The notes under the pieces: model-generated
Database searches by the model: none
The model's input: only the letters and a program-made list of their open reading frames with translations
Told to the model about the DNA's origin: nothing
Assembly (NCBI RefSeq): GCF_030269925.1
Contig: NC_085126.1
Span: forward strand, 1,490,501-1,554,500
Source of the DNA: Bombyx mori
Taxonomy: Eukaryota; Arthropoda; Insecta; Lepidoptera; Bombycidae
DNA: 64,000 bases
Direction: 5' to 3'
In this document: one piece after another, positions 1 through 12,109 of the stretch
Position numbering within the stretch: position 1 is the first letter of the stretch
Layout of the letters: every line of letters begins with the position of its first letter
Position numbers and translations under genes: made by a program

Positions 1-348
1 TTTTAACCGACTTCAAAAAAGGAGGAGGTTCTCAATTCTACTGTATTTTTTTTTATGTCTGTTACCTCATAACTTTTGTCTGGGTGAATCGATTTTGATG
101 ATTTTTTATTTATTAGAAAGCTGACCCATTGTGGTCCCATTTCAATTTAGTCCAGTTCTGATAATGGTATCCATGAGAAAACCATATAAGTCTTAAACTT
201 GCATTAAGTACGTGCGCGATAAATAGATGAATAAATCAATAGCTCAATATCACGCCAACCGATTTCGATGATTATTGTTTTTAGTCTGTGTATTGATTTG
301 TTTGGGAATATCTTTTTTTTTCTTCTTTTTGAAGTCGGTTTTTGTTAA
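1..348. mobile_element. Element with inverted 'aaccgacttcaaaaa' ends
   Basis: 'ttttaaccgacttcaaaaaa' at the left and 'tttttgaagtcggttttt' near 335-350 are inverted copies; the inside repeats 'gattttgatgatt'. A one-ended relative lies at 31095-31260. Confidence 0.65.
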
Positions 349-424
349 AGCATGTCTATTTACAATGATATTCTTATATCTAGTTATCATATTATTATTT
401 TCGTATTACGTTCCTAAATGTAGC

Positions 425-835
425 TAATGCTTTACAATTATGTTAACGAGCTTTTAATAGTTTCGACTATCGTTCGACTCTTTCTCTCTTTCGAAATCAT
501 TCTACGCAGCTTTCGCGGCACCACTTATTATTTTTCTATTCCCTACCTAGTCGATGGTGGCTTGTTTCAGCTACACTCCGGCTGGTATTGCAATAATTGT
601 TACGTTATAATACTCATTGTAAATGGAATACTTTTAAAAAAAATCAAATATAAAAAAAAAAAAAAAAGAAAAAAGACATGCCCGCTGCGTTTCTTGCCGG
701 TTCTTCTCAGGACGGAGGCTAGTTTTTGTGAATCGGCGGTAGTTCTTTTTGACGTTCAACAAGTATGTACTTTCATTTATGTTAAATAAAATAAATTTTG
801 ATTTTGATTTTGAAAAATTTTTGATTTTGATTTTG
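425..835 (+). mobile_element. LINE 3' end (unnamed family)
   Basis: 'gcccgctgcgtttcttgccg' to 'tttgattttgattttgaaaa', with 'gacgttcaacaagtatgtac'. Three other copies lie in the window. Confidence 0.6.
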
Positions 836-865
836 CACGATAAGCTCACGGGGTTCAAATAGAAA

Positions 866-990
866 AAGTTTGCTAACACTGACCCTAGCAAGAACAGTGC
901 GTCGCTGAATCTGTCACCGAATCGGAATGGCGACCTACTGACGAGATCCGGTGATAAGCTTTGTAGGCTGAACCAACATCAACGTCCTGT
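866..990 (-). mobile_element. Short Jockey-like LINE 3' remnant
   Basis: 'gtttgctaacactgacccta' to 'ccggtgataagctttgtagg'. Confidence 0.5.
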
Positions 991-1060
991 TAATTTGAAA
1001 ATTGGCTCACGTATCAGGGTTCGATGATGACGAAGGATGGTTAAAATGGTATTTTACCTT

Positions 1061-1305
1061 TTTTTTATTGCTTAGATGGGTGGACAAGCTCACAGCCCAC
1101 CTGGTGTTAAGTGGTTACTGGAGCCCATAGACATCTACAACGTAAATGCGCCACCCACCTTGAGATATAAGTTCTAAGGTCTCAAGTATAGTTACAACGG
1201 TTTCCCCACCCTTCAAACCGAAACGCATTACTGCTTCACGACAGAAATAGGCGGGGTGGTGGTACCTACCCGTGCGGACTCACAAGAGGTCCTACCACCA
1301 GTAAA
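1061..1305 (-). mobile_element. Bm1 SINE
   Basis: Body and tail of the family. 'tacctt' on both sides (1055-1060 and 1306-1311) looks like the target duplication. Confidence 0.9.
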
Positions 1306-1818
1306 TACCTTTTGTTATATAGATTACATTTTTATTGTACTTTAGAATTTTATTATTTTAGTTTGATTGCATGACCCGAAACACCAGCACAAAAATTTAT
1401 TTATTTATTTAACTTCAATTGGGTTATGGTCAATACATGGTAGTGTGTGTAATGTTTTCTTTATTGATTTAATGTATATTTTATGCATTATTTTAAATAA
1501 ATATTAGCATTGTGCACTTCTTCTCTATAATTTCTATAAGTGTGTGAAATTTCATACTCCTCCGTCCGCGCAATTTTCGTAAAAAGGGATACAAAGTTTT
1601 TGCTTCACGTATTAATATATAGACTAGACGATGACCGAGCTATGCTCGTTTTTTTTTTATAATTTGTGTTTTTCGGGTGGCTTAACAACGCCATCTCCTG
1701 AAATAGTTTTAGTGTTATTGTGTCTTTAAAGCAGTTAGTTGCCCTTCGCCAATAGATGTCGGGAATTATATACAAGAATTGCTCGTTTAAAGGTATAAGA
1801 TAAAACAAACAAACATAC

Positions 1819-2048
1819 AACATTGAACAGAGTTAAAACGATTCCACCATTTTTTCTGCCCAGACTGTTGATCAGCGTTCCGGTTATGGCTGTTCCGAGC
1901 ATCGCTCCCAACGACGGTAGACTGCCCAGGAGAGACGCGTGAGTTTCACTGAATGGCGCCGACAGCGGGGTCAGCTCGGACTTGAAGAGCTCCGTCGTGT
2001 ACGAAGGCCAGACGTTGGTGAAGCCCATCAAAAGTGAACCGTAGCCAC
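1819..2048 (-). CDS. Gene C exon 2
   Basis: 230 nt, with an acceptor ending 'tttttag', encoding MGFTNVWPSY, LGSLPSLGAMLG and NSLGRK. Confidence 0.85.
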
Positions 2049-5000
2049 CTAAAAATAAAGTGACTTTTATTAAAGGTCCGCTCCGGCTCCGTTCGGGTCT
2101 TTAACAAAAATTTCAACGATATTTGACGTTGTTTTATTTTTTTTATTTAAATTCTAATTCTAATTCAAAATCATTTATTTCAACTTAGATGTCAGCATAA
2201 CACACTTGTTGAATGTCAAAATATAAAAAACAGTGTTAACTCTACCGCCGGTTCCAAAAAAAGTCACAGTTCTGAGAAGAACCGATGAAACAAACTCAGC
2301 GGGCTTTTTTTGTTTTTTCTCAAATATTTTCTTTTTATTTTAAATAAATAAAAAGATTTACAATAAACGAAAAAACAAGTCAAAAAATACAATAAAAATA
2401 ATAATAATGAAAAATGAAAAAGCCAGAAGCGAACGCCTCATTCCCACGTAGTGCCATCTAGTAAATAATCCTTAACTTTATAATATGCCTTGTTGCACCA
2501 ACGTTCCTTGACAGTTTCCTTAAATCTATGAACGGTAGTAATTGAACGTTTTATGGGATCTTGTTGTAAAGTTGTACACCCAGCCCCCTAAAAGAGTTGC
2601 TTATTTTCTTAATTCGAGCCGCCGGCAACTCAAAGGAACACTTATTGCGACATAACTATAATAGTTACACATATGCTGTCGCAACACTTTTTGTAAATAA
2701 TAATGTGGTCTACAAAGTCTTAGCACATTATTTTATTCTATCATCAATAGTTTTCGCAGGGCACGCGATGTAAAGAATATTTTAGGTACTTTTTTTACAC
2801 CTTGGGTTACATTATTGGAGCTTTAGTAAGGATCCCTATTTTTTTTCAAAAAAGATTATAGCCTATGTCACTCGGGAGTAGTGTAGCTCCCAAACAGTGA
2901 AAGAATTTTTCAAATCGGTTCAGTAGTTTCAGAGCCTATTCAATACAAACAAACAAACAAATCTTTCCTCTTTATAATATTAGTATATAAGTAGATTTTA
3001 CTACTCTTGAAGAAATTGGTTTGTTACTATCGTCTTTACTATTCTCACTGGCCTTTTTTCCTATCTATGCTGATAGCCTTAAGAAGCTATTTCAGCTTTT
3101 CCTTGACGTGTACGGGGCTCAAACCGGGAGTGTTGCTAACACTGGCCCTAACAAGAGCAGTGCTTCGCAGAATCTACCACCGAATCGGAAACGCGACCCA
3201 CTGAGAAGATCCGGCGAGAAACTCACTGGGCTGTATCTATGAGTTAATTTACTCGTCGATCCCTTCGTCGAGAGCGACGGGTTCGGCGAGGATGGTGACC
3301 GGTGCTTGTGGTACCTAAAAGCACCGTTAATGGATCGGGAGAATCTGTAATGACGTGTTCACCGCCCTAATATCACAGTGTTATAAAAATATTGAATACA
3401 ATTATATTGAGTCTCTTTGTCGTAGTATAATTAGCCTACGGGTGGTTCTATATCATATGCAGTGGCCAATTGAATGGATGAAGCATATTCAGAACTTGAC
3501 CCTCGCTAAAGAATCAAATGATCTTACTGTAGGTATATCACAAAGGGAAGATCTTCCACCGAGCGTGTGTTATTGCTCAGTAGACCGACGGTCCAAATGT
3601 TTTTATGTTTGAGAGATTAAACTGTTGTTCTACCATATTTAATAATTAGCAGACACTGTTTTGATGTGTACATGTTCAGAATACGTTTAATGTTTATATT
3701 ATTGTTTAAAAACACAAATGACTGTATAAATAATTAAATATGAATAAAGCATAAATATTAATAATAATTTATATTATAATTAACAGTAATAATTTAATTA
3801 AGTATTGTAATTGTTATGCAATGATGTTGTTGGCGCCATCTATTATTAGGCTGGATAATAACAATATTAGTTTATATTAGTTAAAAGTAATTTATGTAAA
3901 ATAAATTAATGTCAGAGTCATGTAAAAATCACTAAAATATGTATTGTGAATATTAAGCCATATTTTGTGAATTGTTTCGCAGTAATTACATTTGTTTGTA
4001 TAAAAGTAGTTGTAGTTGCTATAACCAACACAAAATGGCTAATTGTGTAAGAACTAAGACGTAGCTTTTTGTAATAAAATAGTAATGTTAAAGTTTTATA
4101 GAATTGTATTTTCATTGTAAAAGAACTTATATGTGAAAACCCTGGCTTAACATCGACATATACATAACAAGGAACTTCAAGGTTATCTCAGAGGACAGGC
4201 AACAAGAATTAAAAAATATATGCAAAAGATTCCTTAGAATTATACATATTGAGTAATAAGCTTATTCTTCTTTCTAGCGTTTTCCCAGTCTAGTTTCAGG
4301 GTCAGCTTTCCTACTTTAACTCCTCCACTTTGCCAGTTCTTCGGCATCCTTCTGGGTGAGGTTCTTCTCCACCATATATTTCTATAATAACTTATACCAT
4401 TTTTTTAAATTAACACAGCGATCTTACAGAATTACCCTGGGCTCTATCTATAGTGTAATGGCTTTGTAGATACATGTGATACGCCTATTTATCGGTAAAA
4501 ACCTTACGGCAGGCCACATTGATTTCCTTCATAGGCAAAAGTGGGTATTTCTTTTGCATGCGGGCCCAAAAATATTAGTTACTACCCGTCCGCTTCGCAG
4601 ATTTTAAATCAACATTATTATTTCTCACCCCCACAAAGATTCTCATCATTAACGCCCCCGCAAATGGTGTAGGGAGTCCAACACTCATATAAATATTAGC
4701 CTATCCATTAAGTACATGTATTTTCTACATGGATACCAAGTTTCAAGTCAATCGGTGCCCATAGACATCTACAACGTAAAGGCGCCACCCACCTTGAGAT
4801 ATAAGTTCTAAGATCTCAGTATAGTTACAACGGCTGCCCTACCCTTCAGACCGAAACGCATTACTGCTTCACGGCAGAAATAGGCAGGGCGATGGTACCT
4901 ATCCGCGCGGACTCACAACAGGTCCTACCACCAGTAAAAGTACCATGTGCTCGTTTGCCTAGAAGCGCGATTTAAAAAACACACTCTTAGTCAGCTTTTC

Positions 5001-5140
5001 TCATAGACCTGTTGGCACCAGCCTTCTTTATAACAAACAAGAGACGAAAACATGTCAAAACAAAAGATAATTATTACAAAAACAAAAAAAAAACACTTAC
5101 ACGCAAAAGAAGTGAACACCTGATTCAATTTTCCTTTCAT
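1819..5140 (-). CDS. MFS sugar/trehalose-transporter-like protein, gene C (first two exons only)
   Basis: Third tandem paralogue, partial at the left window edge. Exon 1 is 5101-5140 (ATG at 5140, 13 codons plus one base, MKGKLNQVFTSFA). Exon 2 is 1819-2048 (230 nt, as in genes A and B). The split codon T+GT gives Cys, so helix 1 reads FACGYGSLLMGFTNVWPSY, aligning with TGYIFAWPSY of gene A. Exon 2 ends after NSLGRK and VLTLFNV at a GTATGT donor. The remaining exons should lie to the left of base 1. The 3-kb intron holds a LINE end, a Helitron-like end, an LTR fragment and a Bm1 copy. Exon 1 is inferred from phase, donor and alignment and is less certain than exon 2. Confidence 0.75.
2150..2470 (-). 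mobile_element. LINE 3' end (same unnamed family)
   Basis: 'caaaatcatttatttcaact' to 'ccacgtagtgccatctagta', the complement of the copy at 55815. Confidence 0.65.
2836..2993 (-). mobile_element. Helitron-like 5' fragment
   Basis: 'ctttataatattagtatata' is the complement of the 5' end seen at 7920. Confidence 0.6.
3052..3355 (-). mobile_element. Jockey-like LINE 3' end
   Basis: 'ctatgctgatagcctt' through 'cgtaatgacgtgttc', the same family, in the gene C intron. Confidence 0.72.
3624..4158 (+). repeat. Diverged, 5'-truncated LTR related to LTR element 2
   Basis: From 'ctgttgttctaccat' to 'taacatcgaca' the sequence follows the 644-bp LTR of element 2 with scattered changes and ends at the same GACA, followed by TATA. 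The first part of the LTR is missing or unrecognisable. It lies in the gene C intron. Confidence 0.8.
4578..4755. repeat. Dispersed repeat shared with 15563-15770
   Basis: Same block as at 15563-15770; it runs straight into a truncated Bm1. Confidence 0.7.
4757..4937 (-). mobile_element. Bm1 SINE, truncated
   Basis: Begins inside the body at 'gcccatagacatctac', fused to an older repeat at 4585-4755. Confidence 0.8.
5101..5140 (-). CDS. Gene C exon 1 (start codon)
   Basis: 40 nt with a GTAAGT donor. Its phase matches exon 2. Confidence 0.6.
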
Positions 5141-5628
5141 TTTCACCAACAAAAAAAAAAAAACAGAATACCACCGCACTCCACATCCGATATTATAATT
5201 ACAGACTATAAAACATTATGTTCAACGAAAGTAAATCTTAAGTAAAGTCACGTATGTATTAATTTAAATAAACAAGAACGGAAGATACTAAATCTGTGTT
5301 AAAGTCAAATGTTTTACGAGCTGACAGATGTAATAACTTTATTACACTATCTGCATGGAAAAACAGAACCGCGCGTGGTTCTGTATTATGCATTATATTT
5401 TATATCGGCAATGCACCGTGAGGTACGTGCACACACACATCTAAAACCGGGTTATCGGAGAATTGACCTTTTCAATATGACGGCTGGGTGCAATGCCAGG
5501 TGGGTTAAAGCTTCCGCCACCCAGGAGATGTGAATAGGCAGACGGGCTAACAGAAATTGACAAGGTATTGGCGCTTAATCGACTGTATCCATACCTGTTA
5601 CCACTAATTACATGACTAATGATGTACT

Positions 5629-5801
5629 GTGTGCTTAGTGCGAGTTTTTTAACGTTCTCGATAGCGTAAAAGTTAACTCATATTTGTATGGAATGGGATC
5701 GTTTGCCTACGTTTGCCGCTAGGGGCGCTGTTTCAACTGCATACGAAATTGGGTTAACTTTTACGCCATCGATAACGTTAAAAAACTCGCACTAAGCACA
5801 C
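5629..5801. mobile_element. Palindromic MITE
   Basis: Long inverted ends: 'gtgtgcttagtgcgagtttt' at the left and its complement at the right, continuing to 'gcgtaaaagttaact'. No coding sequence. Confidence 0.85.
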
Positions 5802-6175
5802 TGAAGTAAGCTTTTAGTCGTGAGAGTCTTTTTATTTTTATTAAATACGCTTTTATTAGCTTCAGACGTATGTATGTTAGTATGTAACGGAATCTTCGAA
5901 CATGATTTTGACCCCCTTCAAAACGTCGGGTTAACACGAAATTTGGCATACTTATTAAGGACCGATGACAATTCGATATTTAAAAAATAATAATAGTAAA
6001 TATTGAAATTCAATTAAAAATTGAATATAATTAATAGTTTAAAAAAAAATTGTAATAAGTAAACTAATAAAATACGCTTTCATAGAAAATTCAACTAAAA
6101 AATAGAAAATAAATTTTAATAAATTTGAATTAAAAATAGTGTAAGAAAAATATATTTTATTGTTAAAAAGCGTTT

Positions 6176-6400
6176 TAGGACCTCTTGTGAGTCCGCCCGG
6201 TAGGTACCACCGACCTGCGTATTTCTGCCGTGAATCAGTTCGGCTTGAAGGCTGGGGCAGCCGTTGTAACTATACTTGAGACCTTAAAACTTATACCTCA
6301 AGGTGGGTGGCACATTTACGTCGCAGATATCTATAGGCTCCAGTAACCACTTAACACCAGGTGGGCTGTGAGCTCGTCCACCCATTTAAGCAAATAAAAT
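6176..6400 (+). mobile_element. Bm1 SINE
   Basis: 'aggacctcttgtgagtccgc' to 'atttaagcaaataaaat'. Confidence 0.88.
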
Positions 6401-6696
6401 AATAAGCATGTATCTCTTATCTTTTCGATACCGCAGACATTTCCCGTAGAAGTTCACCAGGACTCGTTCATTCGGAATCCAAAACAATGAAAATACGTAA
6501 GGATCCCCGACAATGCATGTCACTGCTCTTTTGATATGACACTTGTCTATTTATACTACGATAACATTAATTAATTGTACGTTGTACTTACATCATATTC
6601 GATATAATTTGTTCCATCGACCTCGGCAATAAATAATTTGAGTATTAGACGCAAGAGACACAGCGTATTTCGCTTTGAACGACATCTATATTCCTA

Positions 6697-7731
6697 GTCA
6701 GGTCATAAATTCTGTCACATGTTTAATGTAAAATAATTGAAACAAGTTTATTCATTATGTAACCATTCATATACCAAGGAGGGCCAGTCTTCGTGCCGGA
6801 TGAAGTCGATTTCACGCGCCACCAGCCAGTCTTGTGTGCTCTTCGCTCTATGAGCTGGCGCCAAATCTTGTTGGAATACCCAGTGCCTGTTATTGAACAT
6901 GGTATGAGAAACAGGTTCCACAAGGTTCGTCAGGACTGTATTTTGATACCCAACTGCATTCGTTTTTACACCTTTCTCACAAAATGTACCTTTGTTAAGC
7001 CCCGATAAGAAACTCCCAACCATACCATGAGCGAGGATGGAAAATGACCTCGTTGGACACGCGGAATACGGTTGCTCGCTTCTTCACTACTGTGTGCGTA
7101 CACCTTATCATTTTGTTTGTTGTAGCTCTCTTCTACGGTAAAAATTTTTTCATCCGAAAAAAGAATTTCCCGATATTTTTTTCCCGCGTACCGCTTTAAC
7201 AAAGCGCGGCATCTCTTCAGTCTCAGGTCCATTAGACGAGCATTCAAACGATGTCCTATTTTTCTTCGATATGCCCGAAGCCCTAACTCTTCATTTAACA
7301 CCCTTTTCACTTAACCCCATCTGAAGGGCCAACAGTTTCTCCTTACGTTTGGGATTTCTTTGAATTCGCGCCTTCACAGCTTTTATCACTACTGGAGTCC
7401 TAACAGACCGAGGGCGACCACTTCTTGACCTGTCATCTACACTAGAGTCTTCATTGTATCGTTTGATGGTACGATAAACGAATCTTTTGGTTATATTCAA
7501 ATTTTTCAGTATGTGTAAAAATTTGAATTGGCGCGTAACCGCAACGATGCAACGCAATAACTGCAACACGGTCTTCTTTAAGCGTCCACTCCATATTAAA
7601 AAATGAGTAAAATTCTAAAAGTATACATTTTTATTTTCATGAACAATTCGAAATTCGAATTCAATAAACTTTTTTGTGGCCAGCATTCTAAAAGAAAAGT
7701 TTTTACTGTGTGACAATACTTATGACCTGAC
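6697..7731 (-). mobile_element. maT-type Tc1/mariner element, deleted
   Basis: Inverted ends beginning 'gtcaggtcataa' on both sides, with TA flanks (6695-6696 and 7732-7733). The element is about 1.0 kb, shorter than expected for the family, and carries a broken transposase. Confidence 0.8.
6748..7569 (-). pseudogene. maT-type (DD37D-like) transposase, broken
   Basis: Three overlapping minus-strand frames (7291-7569, 6966-7310 and 6748-7023) together give a helix-turn-helix region (RFVYRTIKRY), the first catalytic block LFSDEKIFTVEE and the second WVFQQDLAPAHRA. Frameshifts separate them. After HEDWPS the expected third-aspartate block (SPDLNPLDY-like) is deleted and the frame closes with VYEWLHNE, so it cannot be active. 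Confidence 0.82.
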
Positions 7732-7733
7732 TA

Positions 7734-8511
7734 GTTATATATAAAAGAAAGTCGTGTTAGTTACACTATTTATAACTCAAGAACGGCTGAACTGATTTGA
7801 CTGAAAATCAATTTATCACGTTCCCGTGGGACGTGACCTAAAACGTAGTATAAGAAAACGCAACTAACATGGAATAACAAAACGCAGTTGACAGATAAAT
7901 GTAATGTAGTCTATCTATATCTATACTAATATTATAAAGAGGAAAGATTTGTTTGTTTGTTTGTTTCGAATAGGCTCCGAAACTACTGGACCGATTTGAA
8001 AAATTCTTTTTCCATTAGAAGCCGACATTGTCCCTGATGAACATAGGCTACTTTTTTTATTTTTTATTTTATTTTATTTTTTTTATTTTCATGTGTGTTT
8101 TAATGTTTCCGAAGCGAAGCGAGGGCGGGTCGCTAATGGTTAAATAAAGTAGAATTTTGAAGTTGACTGGTTGATGTGTTTGTTTCGAGTTTCTATTAGC
8201 TTATTGTGCTGAGATAGGTAATCATTAAGAAAGCCATGTCGCGACCAACACGATCACATCTTTTCCGACGAAGCCGTAATGCAAGGATTCGAAATATTAC
8301 GAGTGAAAGAACTAAAGAAGAACAAGAAATAAAAGTATAGTTATAATAATAATGATAACAACTAAAATACATGTCCATTATAGAATCATTAAAATACTTG
8401 CTTTTTCATTTACATTAATTATCCAAATCAAAAATTTACCTTGATAAAATCCAAAGTCTACGCATTTATTGCCTCTAAGGCGGAACAAAGTTCGCCGGGT
8501 CAGCTAGTTTA
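7734..8511 (+). mobile_element. Helitron-like element split by another (nested)
   Basis: The outer element begins 'ataaaagaaagtcgtgttag' and ends 'gttcgccgggtcagctag'. A second one, starting 'tctatactaatattataaag' at 7920, sits inside to about 8136. A single unsplit relative is at 39405-39730. Confidence 0.6.
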
Positions 8512-8613
8512 TTAATAATAGCACGACGTGAATGTTGTAAAAAGTACAACCGCAAAACTAGAAAAGTCCCATAGTCAAAAAGGTATTGACTCCTAGAATA
8601 AACTCAGTATTAA

Positions 8614-8912
8614 TCTATACTTATAATATTATAAAGCTGAATAGTTTGTTTGAATGCACTAATCTCTGGAACTACTGGTCCGATTTGAAAAATTCTTTCA
8701 GTCTTATATAGCCCATTTATTGAGGAAGGCTATAGGCTATACAACATCACGCTAAGACCAATAAAAGCGGTTAAAAAGCGTTATTAAATAGCTCCTTAAC
8801 ATTCTATTACTCAAAAATTTTTTCAGTTTCTACGTAAATGAAGAGGCGGGTAAAATTTAGCGTTATGCCAAAGTAAGTATTCCACGCAGACGAAGTCGCG
8901 GGCAAAAGCTAG
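8614..8912 (+). mobile_element. Helitron-like non-autonomous element
   Basis: Starts TC ('tctatacttataatatt') and ends 'gtcgcgggcaaaagctag', with CTAG at the end and A/T at the junctions, as in moth Lep1-type Helitrons. Confidence 0.7.
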
Positions 8913-9414
8913 TTTAACTACTACCTAGAAACGAATGGTTTTACTACATTATTTTGAAGGTTAACTCACGACCACGGACCCCGTTATAACAGTTAAAATT
9001 ATCATTATTATCACAGTTATTGTTGTGATGTCCAAAGACACCAGTAACTGTGAGTTATTTCGGGTAAAAAACATCCGTCACATCTGATTTGTTGTCTGTC
9101 CTACTCTAAAGAAGTCCTACTATACAATTATCCCAGTCAGTATCTACTCCTTCACTACCAGACTATTGCATTCTCTGCAACTCTTATTTTCCCAAAGCAT
9201 AGAATATAGAGCGTAAGCATAAGAGCATACCGCCCACCTGATAGTGAGTGGCTATGTGGCTATCACTCACGGACGTCAGTGATACCAGAGGCAGACTCTA
9301 AATGTTGCCTACAGCTAATGTATTATTAGCCTATAAATATTCACACTATAAAATAGATTCACAGTTATCATCCAAATGCGTATATACTATTGGTAATAGT
9401 ATAAACTATTTATA

Positions 9415-10190
9415 CCATGAAGCACCTTCCGACGGTTTTAAGAGTGAATAATTCCAAAATCGGCGAACACAATTGCGCATCGCGTTCTATACTCTTCAGT
9501 GGTCGTGACTTAATTTTCAAAAACTTGCATAAGGCCCGTCCTGACTTACGCGAGTGTAGTGTTCGCTCACGTGGCCCGCACACACATAGACACCAATCCA
9601 ATCCCTACAATCCCGCTTTTGCAGGTTAGCCGTCGGAGCTCCGTGGTTCGTGAGGAACGTTGACCTACACGACGACCTGGGCCTCGAATCTATCCAGAAA
9701 TACATGAAGTCAGCGTCGGAACGGTACTTCGATAAGGCTATGCGTCATGATAATCGTCTTATCGTTGCCGCCGCTGACTACTCCCCTAATCCTGATCACG
9801 CAGGAGCCAGTCACCGTCGACGCCCTAGACACGTCCTTACGGATCCATCAGATCCAATAACCTTTGCATTAGACGCTTTCAGCTCTAACACTAGGAGCAG
9901 GCTTAGGGACCCCGGTAACCGTACTCGTCGATCTCGACAAAGAGTTCGCCGTGCAACCTAACCCATGAATCAGCTAGCTGAGTTTCTCGCCGGGTCTTCT
10001 CAGCGAGTCGCGATTCCGATCCGGTAGTAGATTCATTCGCGAAGCAGCTGCTCTTGAGTTCTTAGGTCTCCTTCGGAGGCGCTCGAGAAGTTGTTAGCAA
10101 ATCCCACCCCTTCTGGCTGAGCGTTTGCTCGCCCACCTGTCCTGGTGAAACTGGAAAGGCCTCCGGGCCACCAGTAATCATTCAATCATA
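9415..10190 (+). mobile_element. Jockey-like LINE ORF2 C-terminus and 3' end
   Basis: The frame at 9650-9960 reads NVDLHDDLGLESIQKYMKS and FDKAMRHDNRLIVAA, the tail of a Jockey-clade ORF2. A 3' UTR follows ('gccgggtcttctcagcg' to 'aaggcctccgggccacc'). Confidence 0.75.
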
Positions 10191-10527
10191 AAAAAACTTC
10201 ATTTTCATACGATATCAAACAAAAATATACAAAATAGTTTGTATTGTTTGTTTTGCTAGTAAATAATATTTAAACAAACTATTAAAAAACGTCTAGTGCT
10301 ATAAATTCTGAAGCTGAAGCCTTCCGCAAAACGTTTGCAGATAAGTTTTCAGTATAAATCTCGGTTATCTTCGCTGGCGGGGAAAATTTTCATGTATATA
10401 GTTTCGGAATCTACCGAGTCAGCTATTACTGATAGCACTAAAAGCATTATTTTGTTTTGATGATCTTGTTATTAATACCTAATTTATTGGGAATAAATCA
10501 GGCACGGTTATCTAGTCCCAAATTAGG

Positions 10528-10732
10528 TTTTTTTTTTTATTGCTTACATGGGTGGTACGAGCTCACAGCCCACCTGATGTTAAGTGGTTACTGGAGCCCA
10601 TAGACATCTACAACGTAAATGCGCCACCCACCTTGAGATTCAAGTTTTAAGGTCTCAAGTATAGTTACAACGGCTGCCCCACCCTCAACACGAATGCACC
10701 GGACGTCTTATCGCTTAGGCCACGACCACTTC
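10528..10732 (-). mobile_element. Bm1 SINE with internal deletion
   Basis: The body joins directly to the tRNA-like head ('gaatgcaccggacgtcttat'), skipping the middle. Confidence 0.8.
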
Positions 10733-10788
10733 AAGTCCCTGTGTTATGGGTACCAGATACTGACATACATACTTATATAAATATATAT

Positions 10789-11180
10789 TTTCGTGGACGA
10801 TCACTTTGAGAAGGCGGCACGACACAAAAACCCTCTTGTCGTGGCCGCCGGAAATCACATACCTACCCGATCCTGTGGACCGAATGGTAAACAGTCGACG
10901 TCACCCTACACACGTCGTTTCGGATCCTCCCGCGGTAGCCGAACCCGTGGCTCGCGACGAAGGGCTCGACGAGTAAATTAACCCATAGACACAGCCCACT
11001 GAGTTTCTTGCCGGATATTCTCAGTGCGTCGCGTTTCCGATCCGGTGGTAGATTCTGCGAAGCACTGCTCATGCTAGGACCAGTGGTAACAACACTTCCG
11101 GTTTGAGCCCCGAGAGCTCACCTACACGCTAGGGTGAAGCTGAAATAGCCCCTCAAGGCTATCAGCATAGGTAGGAAAAA
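10789..11180 (+). mobile_element. Jockey-like LINE 3' end (second subfamily)
   Basis: Encodes HFEKAARHKNPLVVAAGNH and then the UTR 'ttgccggatattctcag' to 'aggctatcagcataggtagg'. Confidence 0.75.
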
Positions 11181-11385
11181 AAGTGGACGACTAAGGTGTT
11201 ATTTATCTTATTCCACAAATTTGAAAGCGTCGGTCCAACGTTTTGATTGGTCCTTGGGTTAAACGATTCATTCATAGATCCTTCAGCACCCTCGTGTGTC
11301 CACAAGTTTTGGCAAGAATTATGAATACTTCTTTCTTAATGTTTAATTCTTTTTTTCATTGCAAGGATGCAAGGATGAAGTATTT

Positions 11386-11631
11386 TACTGGTGGTAGGAC
11401 CTCTTGTGAGTCCGCGCGGGTGGGTACCACCACCCTGCCTATTTCTGCCGTGAAGTAGTAATGCATTTCGGTTTGAAGGGTGGGGCAGCCGTTGTTACTA
11501 TACTGAGACCTTAGAACTTATATCTCAAGGTGGGTGGCGCATTTACGTTGTGGATGTCTATGGGCTCCAGTAACCACTTAACACCATGTGGGCTGTGAGC
11601 TCGTCCACCCATCTAAGCAATAAAAAAAAAA
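11386..11631 (+). mobile_element. Bm1 SINE
   Basis: Complete body just downstream of the gene A stop codon on the opposite strand. Confidence 0.88.
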
Positions 11632-11863
11632 GGAAATCATACAAAAATATATTTAAAATTATTTTTATTATTTTTTTAATAGTTTCTTTTTGTTTTTTTT
11701 TAAATCTAGTGGCGAATGTATCGTCATATTTACAAAGCGTATGTAATACAGAAAAAAAAAACCATCTTATACATAATCATCTAATCTCAAAAGACATCAC
11801 ATTATCACACATAGTTTTTTAAACTTAAAATAACTTTAATAACAGTTTCAAATCATTAACTTA

Positions 11864-12109
11864 TTAGATATTATAATGTCTTCTCTTATCTTTCTTAATG
11901 AAGAGCAACGGAATGGCTTCGATGGGCATACCCTTAGTCTCCGGCAAGTAAAATTGACAAAAGACCGCTCCAAGGAATCCGAAGAAACTGAAGAGGTAGA
12001 AGAGAGGAGCCAGGCCGACCCAATCGACGAGTTGTGAGAATAATTGAAGCGTCACAAAATTCATGAGCCAAGTACAGGCGTTGATCAAACAATTGCACAG
12101 ACCTCGGAC
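11864..12109 (-). CDS. Gene A exon 8 (helices 11-12, stop)
   Basis: Begins VRGLCN after a 'cccacag' acceptor, contains PETKG and ends KKDKRRHYNI then TAA. An ATTAAA lies about 20 bp downstream as a possible polyadenylation signal. Confidence 0.9.
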   Translation of the reverse strand, partial: VRGLCNCLINACTWLMNFVTLQLFSQLVDWVGLAPLFYLFSFFGFLGAVFCQFYLPETKGMPIEAIPLLFIKKDKRRHYNI

